Of a DNA stretch of 64,000 nt, positions 1 to 7,917 are shown piece by piece (within the stretch, counting starts at the first letter, position 1; every line of letters starts with the position of its first letter). The notes beneath the pieces are model-generated. The model was given only the letters and a program-made list of their open reading frames with translations, was not told the DNA's origin and did not search any database. Origin of the DNA: Sinorhizobium sp. BG8 (GTDB taxonomy: Bacteria; Pseudomonadota; Alphaproteobacteria; Rhizobiales; Rhizobiaceae). The translations under genes were made by a program, and so were the position numbers. Location of the stretch: assembly GCF_016864555.1 (NCBI RefSeq), contig NZ_CP044011.1, positions 2,623,501 through 2,687,500 of the forward strand. Direction: 5' to 3'.

Positions 1-696
1 CAGGTCAAGATCGTCGGCGGCGGAGGCGTTTCGTCGCCGCGAAGCCCCCTCGACATGACGACGTTCAGCCTCGAGGATCTCACTGCCGCAGTCGCAGTGG
101 CCAAGGACTGGAACACCTATGCGACCGTCCATGCCTATACCCCGCGGACCATCCAGCGCGCCCTGGCCGCGGGTGCCGCCTGCATCGAGCACGCGCATCT
201 GATGGATGAGGAGACGGCAAAGCTCATCGCCGACAAGGGGGTGTGGCTCAGCATCCAGCCGTTCCTCTCGGTGGAGGACTCGGTGCCTCTGACGGGACCG
301 TCCGCAGAGAGGCTGCACCAGGTATTTGCAGGCACGCTTGTCGCTTACGAGCTTGCGCGCAAGTACAACATCAAGACCGCCTGGGGCTCGGACATGCTGT
401 TTTCGCCCGAGATGACCGCGCGCCAGGGAACGATGCTGACGCATCTCTCCCGCTGGTACACCAATGCCGAAGTGCTGCGGGCCGCGACCTCGACCAATGC
501 GGAACTCCTGGCGCTCTCCGGCCCGCGCAACCCCTATCCGGGCAAGCTCGGTGTGCTGGAGGCAGGTGCATTTGCGGACATGCTCGTCGTCGACGGAAAT
601 CCCCTTGATGACATCAACCTCCTCAACGACCCCGACAAGAGCCTCGCGGTCATCATGAAGGACGGCAGGATCTACAAGAACACGCTGGGCACGTAG
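1..696 (+). CDS. amidohydrolase family protein, C-terminal part (cut by window edge)
   Basis: The reading frame is open from base 1, so the gene begins upstream of the window and only its last 231 codons are here. The frame opens with a Gly-rich stretch followed by SPRSPLD, then HAYTPRTIQRALAAG and ACIEHAHLMD, which is the metal-dependent amidohydrolase pattern (imidazolonepropionase/Xaa-Pro dipeptidase-like TIM barrel). Later come WGSDM, carrying the conserved catalytic Asp, and a C-terminal small beta domain (GVLEAGAFADMLVVDGNPLDD) typical of the family. The protein probably hydrolyses a cyclic amide or peptide-like bond, but the substrate cannot be read from this part. The first in-window ATG at 55 lies inside the conserved domain and is not the start. 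No following gene is coupled to it. Confidence 0.85.
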   Translation, partial: QVKIVGGGGVSSPRSPLDMTTFSLEDLTAAVAVAKDWNTYATVHAYTPRTIQRALAAGAACIEHAHLMDEETAKLIADKGVWLSIQPFLSVEDSVPLTGPSAERLHQVFAGTLVAYELARKYNIKTAWGSDMLFSPEMTARQGTMLTHLSRWYTNAEVLRAATSTNAELLALSGPRNPYPGKLGVLEAGAFADMLVVDGNPLDDINLLNDPDKSLAVIMKDGRIYKNTLGT

Positions 697-1119
697 GGTT
701 TGGCGACAGGCCCTCGCATCAGGCTGAGGAGATCTGAGGGGATCGATTGAAAGCGGGAGCGCTGTTCAATGCACGCGCAATGCATGGGGGCGAACGCGGC
801 TGCATTTCCGCTTCTGGGCCGGGAGCGGACATCGTTTCCGTGGTCGAGTATGGGCATCGGACCACCTGTCAGAAAGCCGATTAAGGTCGACATCGGGAGT
901 TGCGATAGGCTGCCGTTCCTCCGAGTTGCTCCTGCTCTTCGCGGGTAGCCGCGCCTGCGGCGAAATTTTTACACGATCGCCATCCGTTCAAACCGCCAAG
1001 AGCAATTTTGCCTGTTGGTATCGCGCCATGCCCAGGGACAGGATGACCAACGATTGCCAGACCTGTGGCCAAACAGTCGGTCTCAAAACCGTGCGGACAG
1101 CTCGGACGAATGTCCGATA
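697..1119. other. intergenic region with a dispersed palindromic repeat
   Basis: No convincing gene lies between the amidohydrolase and the GntR regulator. Bases 791-832 hold a dispersed repeat: CGAACGCGG, then an imperfect inverted repeat at 804-832 (ATTTCCGCT ... AGCGGACAT). The core is seen again near 17609-17637. Confidence 0.5.
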
Positions 1120-1146
1120 TTGACATTTATAAGCAACTTGTATACA
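1120..1146 (+). promoter_or_regulatory. candidate promoter of the GntR gene
   Basis: TTGACA at 1120-1125 is followed after 15 bases by TATACA at 1141-1146. The -10-like hexamer sits inside the palindrome at 1137-1148. The spacing is a little short for a sigma-70 promoter. If it is used, transcription would begin at or very close to the ATG, giving a nearly leaderless mRNA. Confidence 0.4.
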
Positions 1147-1148
1147 AG
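1137..1148. promoter_or_regulatory. perfect 12-bp palindrome, probable GntR/FCD operator
   Basis: CTTGTATACAAG is a perfect palindrome that ends directly at the ATG of the GntR gene. The TNGTATACNA core is the kind of site bound by FCD-type GntR regulators, and it overlaps the candidate -10 element. This fits autorepression. A related GTATAC core occurs at the operators near 56325 and 58252. Confidence 0.6.
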
Positions 1149-1853
1149 ATGTCTATGATATTCGGCGATGGTTCAAGTGGTGCCGCCTCCAGTCAGCGCC
1201 CCGAAGCTGCGCAAGACATCGTCTATGCCTGGTTGAAACAACATGTGCTGACTTTACCACGCCATGAGACAACGTTTTTGACGGAATCGCAGGTCTGTCG
1301 GGAAACAGGTGTGTCGCGAACCCCCGTCAGAGAAGCTTTCTTGAGACTTGAGGCAGACGGTCTGCTGAAAATTCTGCCGAAGAAGGGGGCGTATATCTCG
1401 CCGATCACCGACGCGGAGGTGGTCTCAATCATGCAGGCGCGCCGTTTGGTGGAGGAGTGGTGTGCGCAGCAAGCGAGCCGCTTGGGCGTTGCGGTGGCTG
1501 ACGAACTGGACCGATTGATCGCCTTGCAGGAACAGGTTCGAAACGATCCTGTCGCCTTCATAGAGAGCGATCGGGAGTTCCATCGTACGATCGTGAGGGC
1601 CGCGGGAAACCCGATACTCGTGGTGTTCTATGAGAGCCTTCGTGATAGGCAGGTGCGCATGGGCGTGCATGCGATCTCTGTCGGCAGCCGTATTGATGAA
1701 GTGCTGGTCGAACACAGGGCGATCGCGCAGGCCATCCGTGAATCAGCGGCAGATCGGGCGGTCGCCGCGGTGGGCACGCATTTGGAACTGACACTCGCGG
1801 CGCTGCGAGCGCCTGTGTTCGGCGATTGGTCGTCGAACCTGCAGGCAGGATAG
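1149..1853 (+). CDS. GntR family transcriptional regulator (FadR/FCD type)
   Basis: This 234-aa protein has an N-terminal winged helix-turn-helix (residues about 15-80; ESQVCRETGVSRTPVREAFLRLEADGLL is characteristic) and a C-terminal all-helical FCD ligand domain with the metal-binding style motif DREFHRTIV. It is expected to repress or activate the adjacent flavin monooxygenase operon (1935-4351) in response to a small carboxylate or aromatic ligand. The frame is open further upstream to 1065, but the palindrome and promoter-like elements at 1120-1148 make a start at ATG 1149 or ATG 1155 more likely; no clear Shine-Dalgarno precedes either. The gene is 81 bp upstream of the flavin reductase on the same strand. 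Family is certain, ligand unknown. Confidence 0.9.
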   Translation: MSMIFGDGSSGAASSQRPEAAQDIVYAWLKQHVLTLPRHETTFLTESQVCRETGVSRTPVREAFLRLEADGLLKILPKKGAYISPITDAEVVSIMQARRLVEEWCAQQASRLGVAVADELDRLIALQEQVRNDPVAFIESDREFHRTIVRAAGNPILVVFYESLRDRQVRMGVHAISVGSRIDEVLVEHRAIAQAIRESAADRAVAAVGTHLELTLAALRAPVFGDWSSNLQAG

Positions 1854-1934
1854 CGTCGGACTCGACACCACCATGGAAACTCAAATTGCAGGAATGGGCA
1901 TCGGATAGATCAAATCGACATTGAGGGGCCGGAC

Positions 1935-2420
1935 ATGGAACCAGTCTTTGACGTAATTGCATTCAGGCAGGCGTTAGGGCAGTTCCCAACCGGAGTATGC
2001 GTGGTCACGAGCGTGATCGGCATGGATAAACTCGGTGTGACGATAAGCTCCTTCAATTCGCTTTCGCTTGATCCACCGTTGATCCTGTTCAGTATCGATC
2101 ATCGTGCTGCCAGCCTCCCCCTGTGGCGGAAGGCGAAAGGCTATACGATCAACGTCCTGTCCGAAAATCAGGCGGATGTGTCGAGCCGCTTCTCTCGGCC
2201 CCTGACCAACAAATGGGAAGGCATCGCCTGCCAGTTAGAGGCGGGGCACGGCCTCGTGCTGCCCGGCGCTGCGGCGCTGTTTCATTGCGCGCGCTGGGCC
2301 GTGCACGAAGGCGGCGACCATTTGCTGTTCATCGGCAGGGTAAAGTCGTTTCTGTCGTTCCGCGATCGCCGGCCACTTGTGTTCATCGGGGACGATATGC
2401 TGCCCTGGAGTCCGGAGTGA
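1935..2420 (+). CDS. flavin reductase domain protein (HpaC-like reductase component)
   Basis: This 161-aa protein matches the flavin reductase-like, FMN-binding split-barrel family in length and in motifs: FRQALGQFPTGVCVVTS near the N-terminus, GVTISSFNSLSLDPPLILFS, and a central FSRPLTNKWEG. Such proteins reduce FMN or FAD with NAD(P)H and pass free reduced flavin to a partner oxygenase. The partner is very probably the HpaB-like protein 48 bp downstream. The start ATG at 1935 has a GAGGGG ribosome binding site a few bases upstream. The order regulator, reductase, oxygenase, cupin suggests one operon from the GntR promoter region. Confidence 0.88.
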   Translation: MEPVFDVIAFRQALGQFPTGVCVVTSVIGMDKLGVTISSFNSLSLDPPLILFSIDHRAASLPLWRKAKGYTINVLSENQADVSSRFSRPLTNKWEGIACQLEAGHGLVLPGAAALFHCARWAVHEGGDHLLFIGRVKSFLSFRDRRPLVFIGDDMLPWSPE

Positions 2421-2468
2421 GCGACGAAACGTCCTGGCCACTGGCCATCCACTACTGAGGGAAAAGTC

Positions 2469-3953
2469 ATGCTGAAAACAGGTTCGCAGCATACAGAGAC
2501 CCTACGCGACGGCAGGCAGGTATATATCAATGGCCAGCTTGCGGGTGATGTGACGACACATCCGGCCTTTCGCGAAACCATTCGCTCCGTCGGACGGCTC
2601 TACGATTTCCAGAGTGCAGATGAGAACCGATCACTCATGACATTCGACATGGAGGAGACCGGCGATCGCGCGAGCCGCATCTGGCAGATGCCGAAGACCT
2701 ATGCCGAACTCGTGGAGCGCCGCAAGGCACTCGAGGCCTGGGCAACATTGCATTGCGGCTTTCTAGGTCGGGCCCCGGACCACGTCGCCTCCTGTCTTGT
2801 CGGCATGATGATGGGTGCCGAGATATTTCACGATCATGATCCGCAGCGCGCCGCAGCGTTGGCAGACTATTATCGCCACGCCCGCGACAACGACCTTTAC
2901 CTGACATATGTGATCATTAACCCGCAGGCAGACCGCTCCAAGGCTGCGAGCCAGCAACAGGACCGCACCTTGACGGCGGGCGTCGTCGACCAGGACCAGG
3001 AAGGCCTGACGATACGCGGCGCGAAGATGCTGGCAACCGGCAGCATCATGGCAAACGAGGTCCTGGTCACCTGCATCCAGCCGCTCACTGAGGGCGATGA
3101 GCCCTATGCGGTCTCCTTTGCCGTCCCGATGAATGCGCGCGGGTTGAGGATCATGTCGCGCAAATCCTATGAGGAGTACGCGACAAGCGTCTTTGACAGT
3201 CCGCTCTCCAGCCGCTTCGACGAGAACGATGCAATTCTCTATTTCGACGATGTCAAAGTGACTTGGGACCGGGTCTTCATCAATCAGGACATCCGCATGT
3301 GTCAGCGGCAGTTCCATGCAACGCCCGCCCATGTCATGCAGAACTATCAGGCGCAGATCCGCTTGATGGTGAAGATGCGCTTCCAACTGGGACTGGCGCA
3401 CCGCATCGCGGAAACCAACGGCATCGTCAGTTTCCCGCAGGTGCGCGAGACGCTTGGTCTCCTTGCCGCACAGACCGCGATGGTCGACGCACTCGTGCAG
3501 GCCATGGAAGTCAAGGGGCAGGCCCATGGCAAGTATTTCGTTCCGGATGCCCACACCCTCTATTCGGCGCAGGTGCTCACCCAGAAGCTTTACCCTGAGG
3601 TCATTTCGGCGCTCAGGGAGTTGGCAGGCGGCGGGCTGATAATGCTGCCCTCGAGCGTCGATGACTTCGCTGATCCGCAGTTGAGGGCCATGATCGAGAA
3701 AACACAGCAATCGCCTGCCACGAGCGGCGAAGGCAGGGTCAAGCTTTTCAAACTCGCCTGGGACGCGATAGGCTCCGAATTCGCCTCCAGGCATACCCAG
3801 TACGAGATGTTCTACGCGGGTGCGAACTTCGTCACCAAGAACCACAGTTATCGCACATGCGACTGGGACGCGCGCACCAGGCTGGTCGACCAGATGCTCG
3901 ACTCCTACACGCTCGACGGCGCGCTTCGCACCAACAAGGCGGCGGCGGCATGA
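2469..3953 (+). CDS. 4-hydroxyphenylacetate 3-hydroxylase family oxygenase (HpaB-like)
   Basis: At 494 aa this has the usual length of HpaB-family FADH2-dependent monooxygenases. It shows the N-terminal domain (about residues 10-280, with LRDGRQVYINGQ and the HPAF motif followed by YDFQ) and the C-terminal acyl-CoA-dehydrogenase-like helical domain, including FYAGANFVTKNHSYRT near residues 445-460. It would hydroxylate or dehalogenate a phenolic substrate using reduced flavin from the preceding gene. The substrate is not decided by sequence; 4-hydroxyphenylacetate is only one option for this broad family. Its stop overlaps the next ATG by 4 bp (ATGA at 3950-3953), which indicates translational coupling to the cupin. 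Confidence 0.88.
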   Translation: MLKTGSQHTETLRDGRQVYINGQLAGDVTTHPAFRETIRSVGRLYDFQSADENRSLMTFDMEETGDRASRIWQMPKTYAELVERRKALEAWATLHCGFLGRAPDHVASCLVGMMMGAEIFHDHDPQRAAALADYYRHARDNDLYLTYVIINPQADRSKAASQQQDRTLTAGVVDQDQEGLTIRGAKMLATGSIMANEVLVTCIQPLTEGDEPYAVSFAVPMNARGLRIMSRKSYEEYATSVFDSPLSSRFDENDAILYFDDVKVTWDRVFINQDIRMCQRQFHATPAHVMQNYQAQIRLMVKMRFQLGLAHRIAETNGIVSFPQVRETLGLLAAQTAMVDALVQAMEVKGQAHGKYFVPDAHTLYSAQVLTQKLYPEVISALRELAGGGLIMLPSSVDDFADPQLRAMIEKTQQSPATSGEGRVKLFKLAWDAIGSEFASRHTQYEMFYAGANFVTKNHSYRTCDWDARTRLVDQMLDSYTLDGALRTNKAAAA

Positions 3954-4351
3954 GCGCGTTTCGGTCCATGTTCAAGGATCACAAGGAATTCCACCGGGTG
4001 GATATGGAGGAGGGCTGGCAAGTTCCGCCAGGCTATCCCCCTGGCATCGAGCAGAAAATCCTGGCGGGACGGCTCGACGAAGCGAACCGTGAAGGCAACC
4101 GCACGAGATTGCTGCGTTTCCTGCCGGAGGCGCATACCGACAAACCATTCGTGCACGACTATTGGGAAGAGGTCTATCTGGTGGAAGGCGATCTCGTCGT
4201 CGGCGATCCATCTACCGGAACCACGTCGTTTCCGGCTCACACCTATGCCTGCCGTCCCCCGGGCGTCCTTCATGGACCGTTCAGGTCCGAGACGGGCTGC
4301 CTGCTGCTGGAGATCCACTACTATGACCAGCGTCCCGGCGGACATGACTGA
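3950..4351 (+). CDS. cupin domain protein (ChrR/quercetinase-like)
   Basis: A 133-aa single-domain cupin. HDYWEEVYLVEGDLVVGD is the first cupin motif and RPPGVLHGPFRSETGCLLLEI the second, with His and Glu residues placed to bind a metal. It overlaps the HpaB-like gene by 4 bp (ATGA) and so is almost surely co-translated with it. A likely role is a dioxygenase, isomerase or metabolite-binding accessory for the product of the monooxygenase, but nothing in the sequence fixes the reaction. No signal peptide is seen, so it acts in the cytoplasm. Confidence 0.85.
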   Translation: MSAFRSMFKDHKEFHRVDMEEGWQVPPGYPPGIEQKILAGRLDEANREGNRTRLLRFLPEAHTDKPFVHDYWEEVYLVEGDLVVGDPSTGTTSFPAHTYACRPPGVLHGPFRSETGCLLLEIHYYDQRPGGHD

Positions 4352-4490
4352 AGTGTGCCCGCGCATGAAATACGTTCACGGATCAGCACCGGTGCCGCCA
4401 CCCCTTACAGAAGCGGGCTTGGAGTTGTCGCAGGTATAGTGGAGGAGTTGGCAGCTTTTGGCGGCCAGAACCGGATATCATTTCCGGTTC

Positions 4491-4502
4491 AAACCTAGGT
4501 TT
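4491..4502. repeat. perfect 12-bp palindrome between convergent genes
   Basis: AAACCTAGGTTT lies between the cupin and the convergent LysR gene. It resembles the 16-bp palindromes at 52016 and 53387 (13 of 16 positions when extended to 4489-4504), but its position between two gene ends argues against a promoter role. Confidence 0.3.
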
Positions 4503-4558
4503 TCGTGGCGAGTAGGCCATGATCCCGACCACCCTCTGCCAATGTCCGCAGTCGTCGC

Positions 4559-5461
4559 TTAGCCGTCGTTAACACGGTCCTTCAAGCGCGATGTCGCGAA
4601 GTCGAGGAAAACCCTGACCTTCTGCGGTATCCGCCCTCGGGAAGGGTATATGACGCTGGCGGGCCACGGGTCGGGTTCGTAGTCGTCAAGAACCGTTGTC
4701 AGCATGCCCCGTGCAATGGCTTCTCGCGCCTGGTAGGAAAGGACACGGGTCAAGCCCAACCCCGCAATCGCAGCGTCAATTGCGGCCTCGGCTGTGTTGA
4801 CGACAAGTCGGGAGTGGATTGGTATGCTTTCCACCGATTGACCAGTCGTGAAGGACCAGTTCTCGGTCGACGTGATGCCCTCGAAGCTGATGCAATCATG
4901 TCCTGGCAGGTCCGTCGGCTGTGAGGGCGCTCCCCGTCCCTCGATGTAGTGAGGGCTTCCGCAAACGATGCGCCTGATCGTTCCAATGTTGCGGAACACG
5001 AGACTGCTGTCTGGCAGCTTGCCGATGCGAACAGCGAGATCCACATGCTCTTCCGGCAGGTCGACAAGCCGATCCGATTGGATCAAGCGCACATTGATTT
5101 CCGGATAGGTCTTCAAGAACTCGGCGATGACAGGCAATACGTGCAGGCGGCCAAACACGATCGGCGCAGTGATGGTGAGATTGCCTCTCGGCGCGCGAAA
5201 CTCACCTCCGGCAGTGCGTTCGGCTTCTGCCACGTCTTCCAGAATACGACGGCAGGAGGATACGTAATCTGTACCCGTCTCCGTAAGAATCAGGCCTCGA
5301 CCCGCCCGTTGGAAAAGGCGCGCTTCAAGGTGCGTCTCCAGTTCGGAGATTTTTCGGCTGACAGTCGCCAGCGGCAGGCCGAGCTTGCGCGACGCAGCCG
5401 TCAGGCTTCCCGCATCTACTGCCGCGATCAAGATCGACATTGCTTCCAGACGATCAGCCAT
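4559..5461 (-). CDS. LysR family transcriptional regulator
   Basis: A 300-aa LysR-type regulator. The N-terminal helix-turn-helix (residues 1-65; SLTAASRKLGLPLATVSRKISELETHLEARLF) is complete, and the C-terminal substrate-binding-like domain resembles the PBP2_CrgA/AaeR group often seen next to oxidoreductases. It is transcribed divergently from the PNPOx-like gene (start 5681), with a 219-bp gap holding two inverted repeats at 5471-5493 and 5515-5533. LysR proteins usually control the divergent neighbour and themselves, so the PNPOx-like gene is the natural target. The 3' end abuts a short repeat-like sequence (AATGTCCGC at 4541). Confidence 0.9.
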   Translation of the reverse strand: MADRLEAMSILIAAVDAGSLTAASRKLGLPLATVSRKISELETHLEARLFQRAGRGLILTETGTDYVSSCRRILEDVAEAERTAGGEFRAPRGNLTITAPIVFGRLHVLPVIAEFLKTYPEINVRLIQSDRLVDLPEEHVDLAVRIGKLPDSSLVFRNIGTIRRIVCGSPHYIEGRGAPSQPTDLPGHDCISFEGITSTENWSFTTGQSVESIPIHSRLVVNTAEAAIDAAIAGLGLTRVLSYQAREAIARGMLTTVLDDYEPDPWPASVIYPSRGRIPQKVRVFLDFATSRLKDRVNDG

Positions 5462-5470
5462 GCTTCCAAA

Positions 5471-5493
5471 AATCGAGAGAATGATTTTCGATT
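5471..5493. promoter_or_regulatory. inverted repeat, possible LysR autoregulatory site
   Basis: AATCGA and TCGATT are perfect arms separated by 11 bases. The left arm begins 9 bp upstream of the LysR ATG, overlapping its leader. The T-N11-A-like spacing fits LysR binding geometry. Confidence 0.35.
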
Positions 5494-5514
5494 TTACAGG
5501 ATAGTCGCGAAATT

Positions 5515-5533
5515 CGGAAGGACCTAAATTCCG
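5515..5533. promoter_or_regulatory. inverted repeat, possible LysR activation site
   Basis: CGGAA (5515-5519) and TTCCG (5529-5533) are perfect arms 9 bases apart, in the middle of the divergent region between the LysR gene and the PNPOx-like gene. A LysR recognition site is expected here. Confidence 0.4.
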
Positions 5534-5680
5534 TCATCGACAGGCACGGAAGGAAATCCAATGCTCCGCTTTGCAATTCGCACCACCATTGAAGCCGCTT
5601 CGCCTGCATCACAGCCGCTTCCGAGCTGAGCTTAGGGCAATTCCATCAGGCGTGACTTGAGACGATCGGGGTGTAGAACC

Positions 5681-6298
5681 ATGTACGAGACCGATTCCAA
5701 TTATTCCAGTGACGTCGCCTTTACCTCTGCGGTGAAGGCGATACAGACGCGCAAGGGATCAAGGCCGTCCTATTCGAGGATGGAAACTGGCGGTTCCTGG
5801 CAGACGACGATCACCAAGGAGCTCGCCGCTTTCATCGAAAGCCGGACAACTGTCTTTCTGGCAACAGCGAACGCGGCGGGGCAGCCTTACATTCAGCATC
5901 GCGGTGGGCCTGCCGGGTTCCTGAAAGTCCTTGACGACAAGACAATAGGATTTGCCGATTTCGCAGGAAATCGACAGTACATCACCCAGGGAAACCTCTC
6001 GGAAAACCACAAGGCGCATCTCTTCCTGATGGACTACGCTCATCGGCAGCGCGTCAAGATTTGGGGCGAGGCTCGCGTGGTCGAGGGCGACGACGATCTG
6101 ACCGCTCGGCTATTCCCCGAGGGGTATCGTGCTCGGGCGGAGCAGGCGATCCTTTTTTCCGTCACAGCATGGGATGCGAACTGCCCTCAGCACATACCGC
6201 AGATGTTTGATGCCGCGGCAGTTCAGTCAGCCTTGGCTGAGAAGGATCGGAGGATCACCGAACTCGAAAGGGAAATCGCACGATTGAGTGGGGCGTGA
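5681..6298 (+). CDS. pyridoxamine 5'-phosphate oxidase family (split-barrel flavin) protein
   Basis: A 205-aa protein of the PNPOx-like FMN-binding split-barrel superfamily. FIESRTTVFLATANAAGQPYIQHRGGPAGFLKVLDD and FADFAGNRQYITQGNLSEN are typical of the subgroup often annotated as pyridoxamine 5'-phosphate oxidase family. The last 25 residues form a short coiled coil (LAEKDRRITELEREIARL). Members of this subgroup are general flavin or haem-binding redox proteins; true vitamin B6 oxidase activity is not implied. The frame is open to 5657, but the ATG at 5681 starts the conserved sequence. It is divergent from a LysR gene that probably regulates it. Confidence 0.85.
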   Translation: MYETDSNYSSDVAFTSAVKAIQTRKGSRPSYSRMETGGSWQTTITKELAAFIESRTTVFLATANAAGQPYIQHRGGPAGFLKVLDDKTIGFADFAGNRQYITQGNLSENHKAHLFLMDYAHRQRVKIWGEARVVEGDDDLTARLFPEGYRARAEQAILFSVTAWDANCPQHIPQMFDAAAVQSALAEKDRRITELEREIARLSGA

Positions 6299-6343
6299 GC
6301 ACAAGGCCGCCTGGGGTTATTCACGTCCGCCTGTCCGCAGTTG

Positions 6344-6459
6344 GCGCAACGCGGTCATGGACAATCGGCCGAACCCGAGGTGCGAGGCTGATCAGGCGAA
6401 GATTGGCGACCGCCACAGGGTGCGGATGCCGATGATCGGTCTTGGCCCAAAGCGGTCAT
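6344..6459. repeat. dispersed 116-bp intergenic repeat, copy A
   Basis: This segment aligns without gaps to 20407-20522. By hand count 88 of 116 bases match (about 76 percent), including the blocks GACAATCGGCCGAAC and GGCTGATCAGGCGAA. Both copies end in a GCGG(T/A)CAT block and lie just downstream of a gene on the plus strand. Neither copy contains a plausible gene. Confidence 0.75.
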
Positions 6460-6542
6460 CCGTGCCCCGCATTCCGCGCGAGGCGCCATGCCAGGAAAAT
6501 GCCAATAGATAAACAATGCGCAACTAAAACCGCCGAAGTTGA

Positions 6543-6932
6543 TCATTTCGGCGTGAGCCTCATTAGTCTTGCGTTCTGGCTGTCTTCAAGAGGCCAAATC
6601 GAGCCGTCTTTCACGATGGTAACATCGCGGATTCTGGCACCAACATCGCAACGATCTGTTCGGCGAACGTTTTCTACGCCGTCGAAATGGACCCTTATCA
6701 AGCCTCTGCCAGCTAGCGCGCCGATGAGAGCGGTGCCCTCCCAAACTGGAACAAGTCGCCCGGTATAGAATTCCAGTCCGACGGGCGCGGTGACCGGTGT
6801 CCAGTAAATGACGGGAGCTTCGAATTCCGGATGGGGCTTGTGATCGGGAATTTCGGAGCCGTCGGCAATGCCCGATTTGTTTTCCGTGTAGACAAATCCA
6901 CGGCCTATTCCTGATCCGACACATAGTTTCAC
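6543..6932 (-). pseudogene. remnant of a PQQ-dependent sugar dehydrogenase (C-terminal third)
   Basis: About 130 codons match only the end of the soluble PQQ-dependent aldose sugar dehydrogenase/sorbosone dehydrogenase family: PVIYWTPVTAPVGLEFYTG, then LIGALAGRGLIRVHFDGVENV, then RIRDVTIVKDGSIWPLEDSQNARLMRL. A complete protein is about 350-400 aa with a signal peptide and six-bladed propeller; the first two thirds, including most catalytic and PQQ-binding blades, are absent. The segment upstream is occupied by an inverted repeat (6938-6971) and then the DJ-1-like gene, so the gene was probably cut by a deletion. I regard it as non-functional. Confidence 0.65.
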
Positions 6933-6937
6933 ATTGT

Positions 6938-6971
6938 GATGTCACGTCTTCAGAGCATCAGACGTGACATC
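6938..6971. repeat. perfect 12-bp inverted repeat, possible hairpin terminator
   Basis: GATGTCACGTCT and AGACGTGACATC are perfect complements separated by 10 bases. The repeat lies just after the stop codon of the minus-strand DJ-1-like gene and before the PQQ dehydrogenase remnant. No T-tract follows on the minus strand, so it is either a weak terminator, an mRNA-stabilising hairpin or a scar at the deletion point. Confidence 0.6.
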
Positions 6972-6986
6972 GTGAGCAGTTGTGGG

Positions 6987-7760
6987 TTACTGCGTCCTGG
7001 TGGCGAGCGCCTTCACGATTGCCTCGGCGAATGCCTTGGCCGACGCTGGGTTCTGGCCCGTGATAAGACGGTCATCGACAACAACCTTGTTTTCGAAAAT
7101 CGGCGCTTCTTTGAATGTCGCACCTGCGTTCTTCAGCGCGCCCTCAAGCTCAAAAGGAACGATCTTGTCATACTGGCGGGAAGCTTCCTCTTCTGCCGTG
7201 AAGCCTGTGAGCTGGCGCCCCTTGATCAGGCTTTCGCCATTGCTCAGCTTGACGTTCAGAAGACCTGCCGGACCATGGCAGACTGCGCTGACGATGCCGT
7301 TGCTCTCGTAGATCTTCCTGACAATATCCTGCAGATTGGTATCGTTGACAAAATCCCACATTGGGCCGTGGCCGCCGACGAGTTGGACAGCCGCATACTG
7401 CGAGGCGTCGATGTCAGAAAGCTTGATCGAATTGGCGATCTTGTTTCGGTGATCCGGATTGGTCCAGAATGCGAGTGTCGCAGGATCCTTTAGATCGAAT
7501 CCATCAAAAGGCGATAGGCCGCCCTTAGGACTTGCGATGTCGAAATCGATACCAGCTTCATCAAACACTTCTACGGGATGCGTTAGCTCGGGGAACCAGT
7601 AGCCACCGACGAGTTCGGGTGTTTTCTTGTCCAGGCTGGACACGACGATCAGAATTTTTTTCTTCGCAGTTTCAGTCGTCTGCGCGAAAGAGTGGACAGG
7701 CAACGCGACAAAGGTGGCGATGGCGACGCAGATACCAGCGACATGGTTTAAGAGAGACAT
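6987..7760 (-). CDS. exported DJ-1/PfpI family protein (type 1 glutamine amidotransferase-like)
   Basis: This 257-aa protein starts with a Sec signal peptide (about residues 1-27, ending SFAQ) and continues as a complete DJ-1/PfpI domain. The nucleophile elbow is VCHGPAGL with Cys161 and His162; WFPELTHPVEVFDEAG carries the acidic partner residue of the Hsp31-like subgroup. Cytoplasmic relatives act as glyoxalase III, deglycase or chaperone; the export signal here suggests a periplasmic form. It is divergent from a LysR gene (start 7918, 157-bp gap) that probably controls it. The exact reaction is unknown. Confidence 0.9.
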   Translation of the reverse strand: MSLLNHVAGICVAIATFVALPVHSFAQTTETAKKKILIVVSSLDKKTPELVGGYWFPELTHPVEVFDEAGIDFDIASPKGGLSPFDGFDLKDPATLAFWTNPDHRNKIANSIKLSDIDASQYAAVQLVGGHGPMWDFVNDTNLQDIVRKIYESNGIVSAVCHGPAGLLNVKLSNGESLIKGRQLTGFTAEEEASRQYDKIVPFELEGALKNAGATFKEAPIFENKVVVDDRLITGQNPASAKAFAEAIVKALATRTQ

Positions 7761-7917
7761 ATCCGTTCCTCAACTTGTTGATACGCTCTCCATATGTTCA
7801 GCTTCGATTAAAAACATAAGTGCCATGCTTCTATATGGATTGTTTAGAAAACCATCGTTATCTATCTGCCGCGCCATGTGAGGTGGCCTGCGAAAATTGT
7901 GTGGCTGGATAGATGAG

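Noticed and set aside
2763-3845. A 360-codon open frame opposite the HpaB-like gene
   Set aside because: Antisense shadow of a strongly recognisable gene; no family resemblance or start signals.
4489-4504. Fourth copy of the 16-bp palindrome
   Set aside because: It matches 13 of 16 positions, but it lies between two convergent gene ends where promoter control is not expected.
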